Assembly: GCA_023453725.1 (NCBI GenBank) | Contig: JAEXTB010000167.1 | Coordinates: forward strand, 1-9,573 | From: Bacillota bacterium | GTDB taxonomy: Bacteria > Bacillota > Clostridia > Christensenellales > CAG-138 | Length of the DNA stretch: 9,573 nt | Direction of reading: 5' to 3' | In this document: positions 1 through 6,852 of the stretch, one piece after another | Layout: each line of letters starts with the position of its first letter | Position numbering within the stretch: position 1 is the first letter of the stretch | Position numbers and translations under genes: made by a program | The notes under the pieces: generated by a model | The model's input: only the letters and a program-made list of their open reading frames with translations | What the model was told of the DNA's origin: nothing | The model's database searches: none

Positions 1-238
1 ACGCAATCTTGGTCTGTGCGGTGTCGATCTTGCAATTGACGATCTTGCCGTCTTCGCCAACGAGGACTGCGGCAACGATAGAGTCGACTTGGGCATTACC
101 GTCCTTTTCGCCGGGCTCCGCGGAAGAACCGATGGACGTTACAACACCCATACCCGTTTTGACGGATTTTGCACCGCATGCCGAAAAGGCAAACAATGCA
201 AGAACAAGAACCAGAGTCAACGCGATATACTTCTTCAT
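1..238 (-). CDS. Secreted lipoprotein of unknown function (N-terminal part, runs off left edge)
   Basis: The gene starts at 238 and runs leftwards out of the window, so only the first 79 codons are visible. Residues 1-21 form a lipoprotein signal peptide: MKK, a hydrophobic stretch of Leu/Val/Ala/Phe, then F-S-A-C with Cys21 as the predicted lipidation site. The mature part begins GAKSVKTGMGVVTSIGSS and continues with an acidic, Gly-rich segment and VAAVLVGEDGKIVNCKID. This resembles small clostridial lipoproteins of unknown role, whose domain carries a repeated 'VDS-VAAV-DGKIV' type strand pattern. An AGGAGG ribosome binding site lies at 243-249, about 5 bases before the ATG. The protein would be anchored on the outer face of the cytoplasmic membrane. 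The lipobox has Phe at -3 instead of the usual Leu, which is tolerated but less common. The function is not known to me. Confidence 0.82.
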   Translation of the reverse strand, partial: MKKYIALTLVLVLALFAFSACGAKSVKTGMGVVTSIGSSAEPGEKDGNAQVDSIVAAVLVGEDGKIVNCKIDTAQTKIA

Positions 239-613
239 AGCTTCCTCCTGAAAATTTGCTGTACTTATCGATAACATATGCCGTTACCGTGCAAGTATCA
301 TGCTTTGTCAGATAATAAATTAACAAATTGTGAAGGGTGTGTCTATCACAAAAGCTTAGCTAGAATACGTGAGAATGAGAGAATAAAAGAAAATAGTATC
401 CCAACAAACGCCTAAAGGGCTGATTTGGAACCAAAATGACGAAATATGAACATTTGTAAATGAGGGGATATCGACTCCGTGATAAATACCATGAATTGCA
501 TGAAAAACTTGTAAGCCGTTTTTAAAGTGTGTTACACTAAGCTGCATAATATATAATCTGTAAAAACACCTGTGAAACAAAATTCGATGGTTTTTGCGCA
601 GATGGAAAGTCCC
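239..613. other. Gene-free intergenic region between divergent lipoprotein and HD genes
   Basis: This AT-rich stretch separates two divergently transcribed genes. I find no convincing small gene in either strand: the open frames present lack a ribosome binding site and have no recognisable protein character. It should hold the promoter of the leftward lipoprotein gene, but no hexamer pair there is good enough to call. On the right it holds a candidate rightward promoter near 530-557. No hairpin terminator or structured RNA element was evident by eye. Confidence 0.5.
530..557 (+). promoter_or_regulatory. Candidate promoter for the HD-domain gene
   Basis: A perfect TATAAT -10 box lies at 552-557. 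The best -35 at normal distance is TGTTAC (530-535, 16-bp spacer), a poor match. An overlapping alternative is TTGTAA (509-514) with TACACT (533-538), 18 bp apart. Transcription from the TATAAT would begin near 564, which argues against the GTG at 572 as the start codon and for the ATG at 614. Confidence 0.4.
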
Positions 614-1156
614 ATGTATAGAAAAACCAGTATTACAACATATTGCAACCTACAGTTTGACCCGCTTTTTGCCCAAGTGCAAGATATCCGGATTGACGAT
701 ATTGCGCATGCGCTCTCTTTGATTTGCAGGGCCAACGGCCATTTTCGCATCTTCTATTCCGTGGCGCAGCATTCCATACATTGTGCGTTGGAAGCGGCTG
801 CATGCGCATACACCAAAAAGACCCAGCTTCATTGCCTGCTGCATGACGCGGCGGAGGCGTATTTGGGCGATGTGACGCGGCCTTTAAAGCGGCATTTGCC
901 TCTGTATGTGGAGGCGGAGGAAACGTTGCAGCGGACCATATACCGCGCGCTTCAAATCGACCCGCCCACCGATATGGAGCAGCAAGACATCAAATGTTTG
1001 GATGACCGGCTGCTTTACCATGAGTTTCTGACCTATCATGGCAGTGAGGTGTGGGACAAGGCGCAAGCGCTTTCCATTGTTTTGCCCCGGGAAGAAATTC
1101 CGCATCGGGAGGCGGAGGAAACATTTCTTCGTCTGTTTGAGACGCTCAAGGACTGA
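614..1156 (+). CDS. HD-domain phosphohydrolase-like protein
   Basis: The 180-residue protein is a compact HD-domain protein of the YfbR-like/phage-associated phosphohydrolase group. The metal-binding pattern is visible in order: His53 (AQHS), the His77-Asp78 pair in LHCLLHDAAEAYLGD, and Asp130/Asp131 in KCLDDRLLYHE. The N-terminal 'DIAHALSLICRANGHF' segment is typical of this group, members of which remove phosphate from nucleotides or are uncharacterised; the substrate here cannot be read from sequence. The protein has no membrane segment and should be cytoplasmic. I chose the ATG at 614 because GGAAAG lies just upstream (604-609) and the protein then begins where relatives usually do. In-frame GTG 572, ATG 587 and ATG 602 are alternatives that would add up to 14 residues. 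The gene stands alone, with a weak hairpin after it. Confidence 0.85.
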   Translation: MYRKTSITTYCNLQFDPLFAQVQDIRIDDIAHALSLICRANGHFRIFYSVAQHSIHCALEAAACAYTKKTQLHCLLHDAAEAYLGDVTRPLKRHLPLYVEAEETLQRTIYRALQIDPPTDMEQQDIKCLDDRLLYHEFLTYHGSEVWDKAQALSIVLPREEIPHREAEETFLRLFETLKD

Positions 1157-1167
1157 ATAGTTCCCAT

Positions 1168-1193
1168 AATCCGGAAGGCGGCACGGCCGGATT
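1168..1193 (+). terminator. Possible weak terminator after the HD gene
   Basis: AATCCGG (1168-1174) pairs with CCGGATT (1187-1193) around a 12-base loop, followed by only a short TTTA. It sits in the 71-base gap between the HD gene and the acetyltransferase gene. The T-run is poor, so readthrough into the next gene is likely. Confidence 0.35.
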
Positions 1194-1227
1194 TACGGGT
1201 GCAATACTGTTGCGAGGAGAAACTGCT

Positions 1228-2676
1228 ATGATCCGTTTGCTTCGGGAGAACGAATATGAAGCTGCCAAAGCGCTTGTTGGGCGGGTGTTTGATGCGTACA
1301 TTGCGCCGGACTATTCGCAGGAGGGCGTAGAGAGCTTTTATACATTCCTCAATGCAATCGGAACTCCTCCAAAAGAAGGCGAAGCCGCGCTGCATCTGTT
1401 CGGATACTTTATGCGCAATACGCTTGTGGGCGTTATCGGCGTACGGGAGTGCGCACACATCTGCCTGTTATACGTTGCGCCCGACTACCACAAAAAAGGC
1501 ATTGCCCGCGCACTGTTCCACACCGTAAGGCAGGATGCCGTGGCGGCAAACGCGGAGTATATGACAGTCCACGCATCGCCATATGGGCGGCCTGCTTACG
1601 AGCGGCTGGGATTTGTGGCAACGGGGCCGGAAGAGGAACTTAACGGCATCCGCTATACGCCCATGCAATATGCGCTTAACACCGCATTCACACTCCGCCC
1701 CTGGCGTATGGAGGATGCGAAGGGCATTGCAGCGTATGCGGACAATCCGAAAATCGCAAAAAATCTGCGCAACGTGTTTCCCAGCCCATACACCGTGGAG
1801 GATGCCAGAAGCTACATAGTGCGCTGCATTGACGCAAGGGAAAGTAGCCAGCTGACCCGCGCCATTGAGGTGGATGGGAAGGCCGTGGGCAGTATCGGCA
1901 TATTCTTAGGCGAGGACGTCTATGAAAAATCCGCGGAAATCGGCTATTGGCTTGCGGAGCCTTACTGGGGTATGGGCATTATGACGCGCGCTGTAAGAGA
2001 ACTATCTGAGCTTGCGTTTGCGCAGTACGATATTGTCCGTATCCACGCCGAGGTGTTCGGGGAAAATACGCCCTCCTGCCGTGTGCTGGAACGGGCCGGG
2101 TTTACGTTTGAAGGCGTAAAGCGCAGCGCCATCTATAAAAATTGCTGCATACAGGACTCGCATGTGTTTGCTTTGGTGCGCGAAAAATTCCAGCCGCCCG
2201 CAAACCATATTCATGCGACCATTGAGCTTGCGTTTGATGCGCTGGATGATACGCGCGCATTGTTTGAAGAATATGTCCACATGCTCGACATCATGATTTA
2301 TTTTGAGACGTTTGATGAGGAACTTAGTACACTCCCCGGCGAGTATGCGCTGCCGCACGGCCGTCTGCTTCTCGCCAGGTGCGACGGGGAAGCCATTGGC
2401 TGCGTCGCCGTAAGGCCATTGACGGAAGGACGCTGCGAGTTAAAGCGCCTGTATGTCAAGCCGAAGTTCCGCGGCATGCATGTAGGTCGCAGGCTTGTGG
2501 AGCGCGCCATTCAGGAGTCAAAAGAAGCCGGGTATGTACAGATGCTGCTCGACACGCTGGATATGCTGCAGGATTCCATTTCAATCTTCCATAAGCTTGG
2601 GTTTGCGGAAACCATCTCCCTGTATGGGCCTCCCAAGCCGGGCCTTGTCTATATGTCGCTGGGTTTGAGCAAATAG
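1228..2676 (+). CDS. Protein of three tandem GNAT acetyltransferase domains
   Basis: The 482-residue protein contains three complete GNAT (Gcn5-related N-acetyltransferase) domains in a row. Domain 1 is about residues 1-150, with acetyl-CoA loop YVAPDYHKKGIARAL near 82-96 and YERLGFV near 124-130. Domain 2 is about 152-322, of RimJ/RimL type, with EIGYWLAEPYWGMGIMTRAV near 237-256 and SCRVLERAGF near 283-292. Domain 3 is about 328-482, with RLYVKPKFRGMHVGRRLVE near 407-425 and FHKLGFAETI near 454-463. Single GNATs are usually 140-180 residues, so this is a threefold fusion. Each domain would transfer an acetyl group from acetyl-CoA to an amine; substrates are unknown, although domain 2 resembles ribosomal-protein/antibiotic N-acetyltransferases. 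The ATG at 1228 follows GAGGAG (1214-1219) by 8 bases and is preferred over the in-frame TTG at 1210. The protein is cytoplasmic and ends at a strong terminator. Confidence 0.9.
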   Translation: MIRLLRENEYEAAKALVGRVFDAYIAPDYSQEGVESFYTFLNAIGTPPKEGEAALHLFGYFMRNTLVGVIGVRECAHICLLYVAPDYHKKGIARALFHTVRQDAVAANAEYMTVHASPYGRPAYERLGFVATGPEEELNGIRYTPMQYALNTAFTLRPWRMEDAKGIAAYADNPKIAKNLRNVFPSPYTVEDARSYIVRCIDARESSQLTRAIEVDGKAVGSIGIFLGEDVYEKSAEIGYWLAEPYWGMGIMTRAVRELSELAFAQYDIVRIHAEVFGENTPSCRVLERAGFTFEGVKRSAIYKNCCIQDSHVFALVREKFQPPANHIHATIELAFDALDDTRALFEEYVHMLDIMIYFETFDEELSTLPGEYALPHGRLLLARCDGEAIGCVAVRPLTEGRCELKRLYVKPKFRGMHVGRRLVERAIQESKEAGYVQMLLDTLDMLQDSISIFHKLGFAETISLYGPPKPGLVYMSLGLSK

Positions 2677-2689
2677 TATTCAATGTTTT

Positions 2690-2718
2690 GCGGATGTGCG
2701 TTGCACATCCGCTTTCTT
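2690..2718 (+). terminator. Rho-independent terminator of the triple-GNAT gene
   Basis: GCGGATGTGC (2690-2699) and GCACATCCGC (2703-2712) form a perfect 10-bp stem with a 3-base loop, followed by TTTCTT. The T-run is only on the plus-strand side, so it mainly ends the rightward transcript, 13 bases past its stop codon. The convergent gene ends at 2721. Confidence 0.85.
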
Positions 2719-2720
2719 CA

Positions 2721-4766
2721 TCAGTTCCGTAGAAGGGCCTCCAAAGCGTCCAGGGTGAATACCGGCGCTTTGCAGGCAAACCCTTCGCACAAATAATAGG
2801 CTGTGCCGCGTTTGGGGTATGGATAGTCGCGTGTAAAGGGCGCCGCCATTTCAAGCGCAGGGGCGTTTGCAGGCGTCTTCACTAAAGTAAGAACAGACCG
2901 CCCTGCATGCTGGATAAGGCTTGCTGCCTGCGCGAAATCCTGCTCTTCCCGGCTGACGCACAGAAGCATATTTTCCGGATATACGGCTTCTGCGATGCCA
3001 AACAGCGCATAGCAGTGGGCCATGGGGGCGCGCGCCGCGTGCGCTGCAAGAAAGCCAAGCTGCCTGTCTGCGGCTTGCTGCCACTTGGGTTCTCCGGTCA
3101 GCCGCCACAGGCGCGAGAGCAGCAGCCCTGCAGCCGCGTTCCCGGAAGGCAGCGCGCCGTCATACACCTCTTTGGGGCGGCTCAATAACTGCTCCCCTTC
3201 TTTTGAATAGGAAAACAGCCCGCCTTCACCCTCATCCCCAAACAGGCTGAGCATGCGCCCCGCAAGAAAAGTTGCCCGCACAAGCAGCGTTGCGTCAAAA
3301 CCGGCGGCGTACAACTCCAGCAGGGATAGCCCGTAAAACGCGTAATCGGCAAGCAGCCCCTTGTGGTCGGCGCGCCCATCCCGGTAACGGACAAACAAAT
3401 CGCCTTCGGGCGTTGTCAACCGCTTTTCAATGCTTTGCTGCGCGTCTGTCGCGGCCTTTAAATAAGCGGAGTCCCCAAGTGTAAGGTATGCTTGCGAAAA
3501 GGCAATGATCATCAGCGCGTTCCAGGCGGTCAACTGCTTATCGTCGGTGGCGGGGGGGATGCGTTCCTCCCGCAGGCAGAATACCTTTTTTCTGATTGCA
3601 AGCATTGCCTCGTCCGGTACGGGCGTCTCTTGGTGATGAAGCAGGTTGGGAATGTTTTTGCCTTCAAAATTGCCGCGCTCCGCGATGCCGTAAAACGCGC
3701 AAAACGCATCCGCATCGGCGGAAAGCGCGGTTTTTAATTCCTTCGGTGTAAACACATAAAACTTACCCTCTACACCCTCGCTGTCTGCGTCCTGACCGCA
3801 GTAAAAACCGCCCTCCGCGTCGGTAAGCTCACGAAGCACATACCCCAGCGTTTCCTGTGCGGCAAATTTGAGCGCGGGCATGCCGGTCTGGCGGTAGCCT
3901 TCCACATACGCCATCGTAAGCAGCGCGTTGTCATATAGCATTTTTTCAAAATGCGGCACGAGCCAACGTCTGTCTGTGGAGTAACGCGAAAAGCCGCCGC
4001 CGATATGGTCAAACAATCCGCCGCGGTGCATATGCAGCAGCGTCTGTATTGCTTGCTCCTTTGGCGTATCTTTTCCGGTCTCCTTTGCATAGCGCAATAA
4101 AAACAGCAGGATATGCGGCATGGGGAACTTTGGCGCCTGTGAAAATCCGCCATACTGTGATTCGTAGGATTGGGAAACGGACGCCGCCGCTTTGTGCAGC
4201 ATTGCTTCTTCCGGCGCGCGAGGTGGAAGCGTTTTCTTTGCCTGGTTTCTTAAATAGCGTGCGGTTTCCTCGCCCTGCGCTTCCGCCCGGTCGCGCTCGT
4301 TTTTCCACAGCATTGCAATTGCGGGCAGGAGGTCGAGCATCCCGGCGAGTCCGCCCCGGCTGCTCTTAGGCAGGTAGGTGGCTGCAAAAAACGGCTTGGC
4401 CTGCGGCGTCATCAATATGGTCAGCGGCCAGCCGCCCTGGCCGGTATATGCTTCGCACACCGCCATGTAGATGCTGTCGATATCCGGCCGCTCCTCACGA
4501 TCCACCTTGATGCAGACAAAATCCTTATTCAATAAGGCCGCAACCTCATCGTCCTCAAATGATTCGCGTTCCATCACATGGCACCAATGGCAGGTGGCAT
4601 AGCCGATGGAAAGGAATATGGGCTTATCCTCCTCAACGGCCTTTGCAAACGCTTCAGCACCCCAAGGGTACCAATCCACAGGGTTGTGGACGTGCTGCAG
4701 CAGGTAGGGGGATTTTTCTTTTGCCAATCTGTTGGCAGGCCGGGTTTCATTCGCTTGCATACTCAT
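2721..4766 (-). CDS. yyaL: YyaL/SPATA20-family thioredoxin-like domain protein (DUF255)
   Basis: The 681-residue protein matches the YyaL/SSP411 (SPATA20) family in length and in its signature motifs. Residues about 10-170 are a thioredoxin-like domain: NRLAKEKSPYLLQHVHNPVDW, then the redox-like motif C59-H-W-C62 in SIGYATCHWCHVMERESF, then VDREERPDIDSIYM and GGWPLTILMTP. The rest is an (alpha/alpha) barrel related to N-acylglucosamine 2-epimerases, with YGGFSQAPKFP, GGLFDHIGGGFSRYSTD, PHFEKMLYDNALL and FYCGQDADSEG. There is no signal peptide, so it should be cytoplasmic. Its biochemical role is unknown; the family is nearly universal and is not proven to be an epimerase or a reductase. I chose the ATG at 4766 because GGAGG (4773-4777) lies 6 bases upstream. 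The ATG at 4772 directly abuts that site and is too close. The gene is divergent from the MerR gene. Confidence 0.93.
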   Translation of the reverse strand: MSMQANETRPANRLAKEKSPYLLQHVHNPVDWYPWGAEAFAKAVEEDKPIFLSIGYATCHWCHVMERESFEDDEVAALLNKDFVCIKVDREERPDIDSIYMAVCEAYTGQGGWPLTILMTPQAKPFFAATYLPKSSRGGLAGMLDLLPAIAMLWKNERDRAEAQGEETARYLRNQAKKTLPPRAPEEAMLHKAAASVSQSYESQYGGFSQAPKFPMPHILLFLLRYAKETGKDTPKEQAIQTLLHMHRGGLFDHIGGGFSRYSTDRRWLVPHFEKMLYDNALLTMAYVEGYRQTGMPALKFAAQETLGYVLRELTDAEGGFYCGQDADSEGVEGKFYVFTPKELKTALSADADAFCAFYGIAERGNFEGKNIPNLLHHQETPVPDEAMLAIRKKVFCLREERIPPATDDKQLTAWNALMIIAFSQAYLTLGDSAYLKAATDAQQSIEKRLTTPEGDLFVRYRDGRADHKGLLADYAFYGLSLLELYAAGFDATLLVRATFLAGRMLSLFGDEGEGGLFSYSKEGEQLLSRPKEVYDGALPSGNAAAGLLLSRLWRLTGEPKWQQAADRQLGFLAAHAARAPMAHCYALFGIAEAVYPENMLLCVSREEQDFAQAASLIQHAGRSVLTLVKTPANAPALEMAAPFTRDYPYPKRGTAYYLCEGFACKAPVFTLDALEALLRN

Positions 4767-4809
4767 GACCATCCTCCGGGGTTGTATTCGTCCCTATATT
4801 TTTGCCATA

Positions 4810-4815
4810 ATTGTA
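4810..4815 (-). promoter_or_regulatory. Candidate -10 box for the YyaL-family gene
   Basis: On the minus strand TACAAT lies about 45 bases before the start codon at 4766. No good -35 hexamer stands at the expected distance, so this is only a suggestion. Confidence 0.25.
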
Positions 4816-4898
4816 TCGTCCTATTTGCAGCTAGTTTATTCTGTTTTACCCGGATTGAACTCAAGAGAATAGATTTTTGAAAATAATAATAAAAACTG

Positions 4899-4929
4899 TT
4901 GACCTTGACGTTACGTCAAGGTGTACCTT
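4899..4929 (+). promoter_or_regulatory. MerR-type promoter with operator in its 19-bp spacer
   Basis: The -35 box TTGACC (4899-4904) and the -10 box TACCTT (4924-4929) are separated by 19 bp, longer than the usual 17. The spacer is almost filled by a perfect inverted repeat: ACCTTGACG (4902-4910) and CGTCAAGGT (4914-4922) around TTA. An overlong spacer with a central dyad is the hallmark of promoters that MerR proteins activate by untwisting DNA. Transcription would start near 4936, just before the ribosome binding site of the MerR gene, which implies self-activation on ligand binding. Confidence 0.85.
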
Positions 4930-4951
4930 GAATTTGTCAGGAGGTTGGAAC

Positions 4952-5716
4952 ATGGAGTACACGGTGCAAAGGTTGGGAAAGCTGGCAGGGATCAGTACCA
5001 GGACCCTGCGATATTATGATGAAATTGGACTTCTTAAGCCGGCAAGGGTCAATTCATCTGGATATCGGATCTACGGGAAGCAGGAAGTACAAAAGCTTCA
5101 GCAAATCCTGTTTTACAGGGAACTTGGGATGACGCTCGAGGGTATTCTCGATATCGTAACGTCGCCGTCGTTTGACAGCGCGCTTGCGCTGCGGGAGCAC
5201 CGCGAAAAACTCCTGGCAAAACGGGAACAGCTCAATACATTGATTGCGAATGTGGAAAAAACAATCGCAGAATCGGAAGGGAGAACAGTTATGACGGATC
5301 AGGAAAAATTTGAGGGCTTTAAACAAAAGCTCATTGACGAAAACGAAGCAAAATATGGCCGCGAAATACGCGAAAAGTATGGCGCGGAGCAGGTCGAACG
5401 CTCCAACAAAGCGTTCAGGAACATGACAAAGGAACAGTACGATGCGTTTGAACGGCTTGGAAAAGACATCATCGAGACGTTGAAGGCCGCGTTCGCAACA
5501 GGTGATGCGGGCGGAAAGCTCGCTCAGGAAGCCGCAGACCTGCACCGGCAATGGCTGACCACTGCATGGGGCGGCGGCTATTCCAAGGAAGGGCACGCGG
5601 GCATTGCGCAGATGTATGTGGATGACGAACGCTTCACGGCTTATTATGATAAAGAGCAGCCGGGTCTCGCGGTATTCTTACGGGATGCGGTGCTGATTTA
5701 TACCGGAAGCAAATAA
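4952..5716 (+). CDS. MerR-family regulator with TipAS ligand-binding domain
   Basis: The 254-residue protein has a MerR winged helix-turn-helix at residues 3-70 (VQRLGKLAGISTRTLRYYDEIGLLKP, then GYRIYG), a dimerising coiled coil at about 78-110, and a TipAS-type antibiotic-recognition domain at about 115-254 (WLTTAW, GHAGIAQMYVDDERFTAYYD, PGLAVFLRDAV). The length matches Streptomyces TipAL (253) and Bacillus Mta. Family members bind hydrophobic drugs and activate transcription by distorting a long-spacer promoter. The protein has no cysteine at all, so the covalent Cys-thiopeptide capture known for TipA is not possible; reversible binding of another ligand is more likely. The start is set by AGGAGG (4939-4944), 7 bases before the ATG, rather than by an upstream in-frame ATG at 4877 that lies before the promoter. 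The nearest genes on both sides point away or converge, so its only evident target is its own promoter. Confidence 0.92.
   Translation: MEYTVQRLGKLAGISTRTLRYYDEIGLLKPARVNSSGYRIYGKQEVQKLQQILFYRELGMTLEGILDIVTSPSFDSALALREHREKLLAKREQLNTLIANVEKTIAESEGRTVMTDQEKFEGFKQKLIDENEAKYGREIREKYGAEQVERSNKAFRNMTKEQYDAFERLGKDIIETLKAAFATGDAGGKLAQEAADLHRQWLTTAWGGGYSKEGHAGIAQMYVDDERFTAYYDKEQPGLAVFLRDAVLIYTGSK
5277..5293 (+). promoter_or_regulatory. Internal ribosome binding site and in-frame ATG inside the MerR gene
   Basis: AAGGGAG (5277-5283) stands 7 bases before ATG 5291-5293, which is codon 114 of the MerR frame and lies exactly at the junction between coiled coil and TipAS domain. Translation from here would give a 141-residue ligand-binding domain without the DNA-binding part. 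In Streptomyces lividans, tipA is known to make both TipAL and a 144-residue TipAS from an internal start. That this site is used here is inferred. Confidence 0.6.
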
Positions 5717-5733
5717 GCAGACTGTGTAACCAC

Positions 5734-5764
5734 AAAGCGATTGGCCGTGCCAATCGCTTTTGCT
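5734..5764. terminator. Bidirectional terminator between MerR and YihY/BrkB genes
   Basis: AAAGCGATTGG (5734-5744) pairs perfectly with CCAATCGCTTT (5750-5760) around a 5-base loop. The stem ends in A's on one side and T's on the other, so it can serve both the rightward MerR transcript (stop at 5716) and the leftward membrane-protein transcript (stop at 5786). Confidence 0.85.
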
Positions 5765-5785
5765 TGTAAACAGCCAAATCCAATC

Positions 5786-6655
5786 TTACCGGTTTTTCTC
5801 ATCGCGCACCGCTATTCCCTTTTCTTTGCCTTTTTCAAAATACAGCGTGGCGTTGATCTCGCTGCCGATCAGCACCACCATGCTGGAAATATACAGCCAC
5901 AGCATCAATACAATGACGCCGCCCAGGCTGCCGTACAGCCGCGCAAAATTGGCAAAGTTGTTTACATACGCGGAAAACAGGATAGAGGCAAGCACCCATA
6001 CAACGCTGGTAAACGCCGCACCGGGAAGGACCTGTTTGACGCGCAGCTTCCGGTTGGGGATGATGGTATAAAGAAGAATGAAGAGAAACAGCAGCATGGC
6101 CATGGGCAAAATGAGCTGCAAAATGTGCGAAAGCGTTACCCCGGTACAGGACCAGCAAAGCCTTGCGGAGAGTTTTGTAATCAGCATATCTCCAAATACG
6201 ATGGCCACCATTTCTAATAGAATAGAAAACGCGATCAGAAGCGTAAACAAAATCGCCATTGCCCGTACTGTATAAAACTTTCGGGTCTCTTTGATGTCAT
6301 ACGCTCTGTTGAGTCCCCGCGCAATGGCCATGAAACCGTTGGAGGAAGACCAAATGGCCAATATGACGCTGATAGAGAGTATATTCGGGCGGTTGGTGGC
6401 GATGATTTCTCTGAGCGTCGTTTCTACAATCTCATACGCGTCCGCCGGAAGAACTTTTAACAGGTCATTCAGCGCTTCCGGCTGGAGCAGCGGCGTATAG
6501 GTCAGCACCGTCACAAGAAATATTAAAAAGGGAAACAGCGCCAACAGCAGGTGGTACGCAAATTCGGCCCCCAGAGCGGGTACTTCATCCGCCTGAAAGC
6601 GCAAATATAGCTTCTTAAAAAAATGAAATGTCCGCTGTATGAGGGACTTTTTCAC
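5786..6655 (-). CDS. YihY/BrkB-family integral membrane protein
   Basis: The 289-residue protein is a six-span inner membrane protein of the YihY/virulence factor BrkB family (once misnamed RNase BN). Predicted membrane segments are at about residues 26-53, 92-115, 128-155, 175-199, 208-232 and 240-268. Family marks include AYHLLLALFPFLIFLVTVL near the N-terminus, IWSSSNGFMAIARGLNRAYD (101-120) and YGSLGGVIVLMLWLYISS followed by LIGSEINA (241-269). The C-terminus is a short charged cytoplasmic tail. The molecular function is unresolved; a transport or envelope role is usually suggested. The start is a GTG at 6655, set by AAGGAG (6661-6666) 5 bases upstream, followed by a typical basic N-terminus. 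It is a single gene, convergent with MerR and divergent from MarR. Confidence 0.92.
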   Translation of the reverse strand: MKKSLIQRTFHFFKKLYLRFQADEVPALGAEFAYHLLLALFPFLIFLVTVLTYTPLLQPEALNDLLKVLPADAYEIVETTLREIIATNRPNILSISVILAIWSSSNGFMAIARGLNRAYDIKETRKFYTVRAMAILFTLLIAFSILLEMVAIVFGDMLITKLSARLCWSCTGVTLSHILQLILPMAMLLFLFILLYTIIPNRKLRVKQVLPGAAFTSVVWVLASILFSAYVNNFANFARLYGSLGGVIVLMLWLYISSMVVLIGSEINATLYFEKGKEKGIAVRDEKNR

Positions 6656-6760
6656 GGCAGCTCCTTATATACACCGCATTGGTGCATGAAACAGATTGCT
6701 TTAGTATTCCCGCTTGGCGTTGTTTTGAAAGAAGCGTTTTTGACAGGCGCAATGAAAATA

Positions 6761-6830
6761 AAAAGGTACCTGACAAAAATGCTTGACATAAAGATAAGGT
6801 ACCTGTAAAATCGAGGATAAGGTACCTTAT
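6761..6830 (+). promoter_or_regulatory. Near-consensus promoter with three AAGGTACCT operators (MarR self-control)
   Basis: TTGACA (6783-6788) and TAAAAT (6806-6811) are separated by exactly 17 bp, a very strong promoter. Three copies of AAGGTACCT lie around it: core GGTACC at 6765-6770 (upstream of -35), 6798-6803 (inside the spacer) and 6821-6826 (about +6). The third is a perfect 14-bp palindrome, ATAAGGTACCTTAT (6817-6830). The second and third share GATAAGGTACCT as a direct repeat 23 bp apart. Binding at the last two would block RNA polymerase, as expected for self-repression by the MarR protein encoded next. That MarR is the protein which binds here is inferred. Confidence 0.8.
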
Positions 6831-6852
6831 TAATTTGCAGGAGGAAGCAGCA

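Noticed and set aside
356..580. A 74-codon minus-strand open frame in the left intergenic gap
   Set aside because: No ribosome binding site, atypical aromatic-rich composition and no resemblance to a known family; taken as chance.
5054..5596. A 180-codon open frame on the minus strand inside the MerR gene
   Set aside because: It has no ribosome binding site and no recognisable protein features, and it lies entirely opposite a well-supported MerR/TipAS coding sequence.
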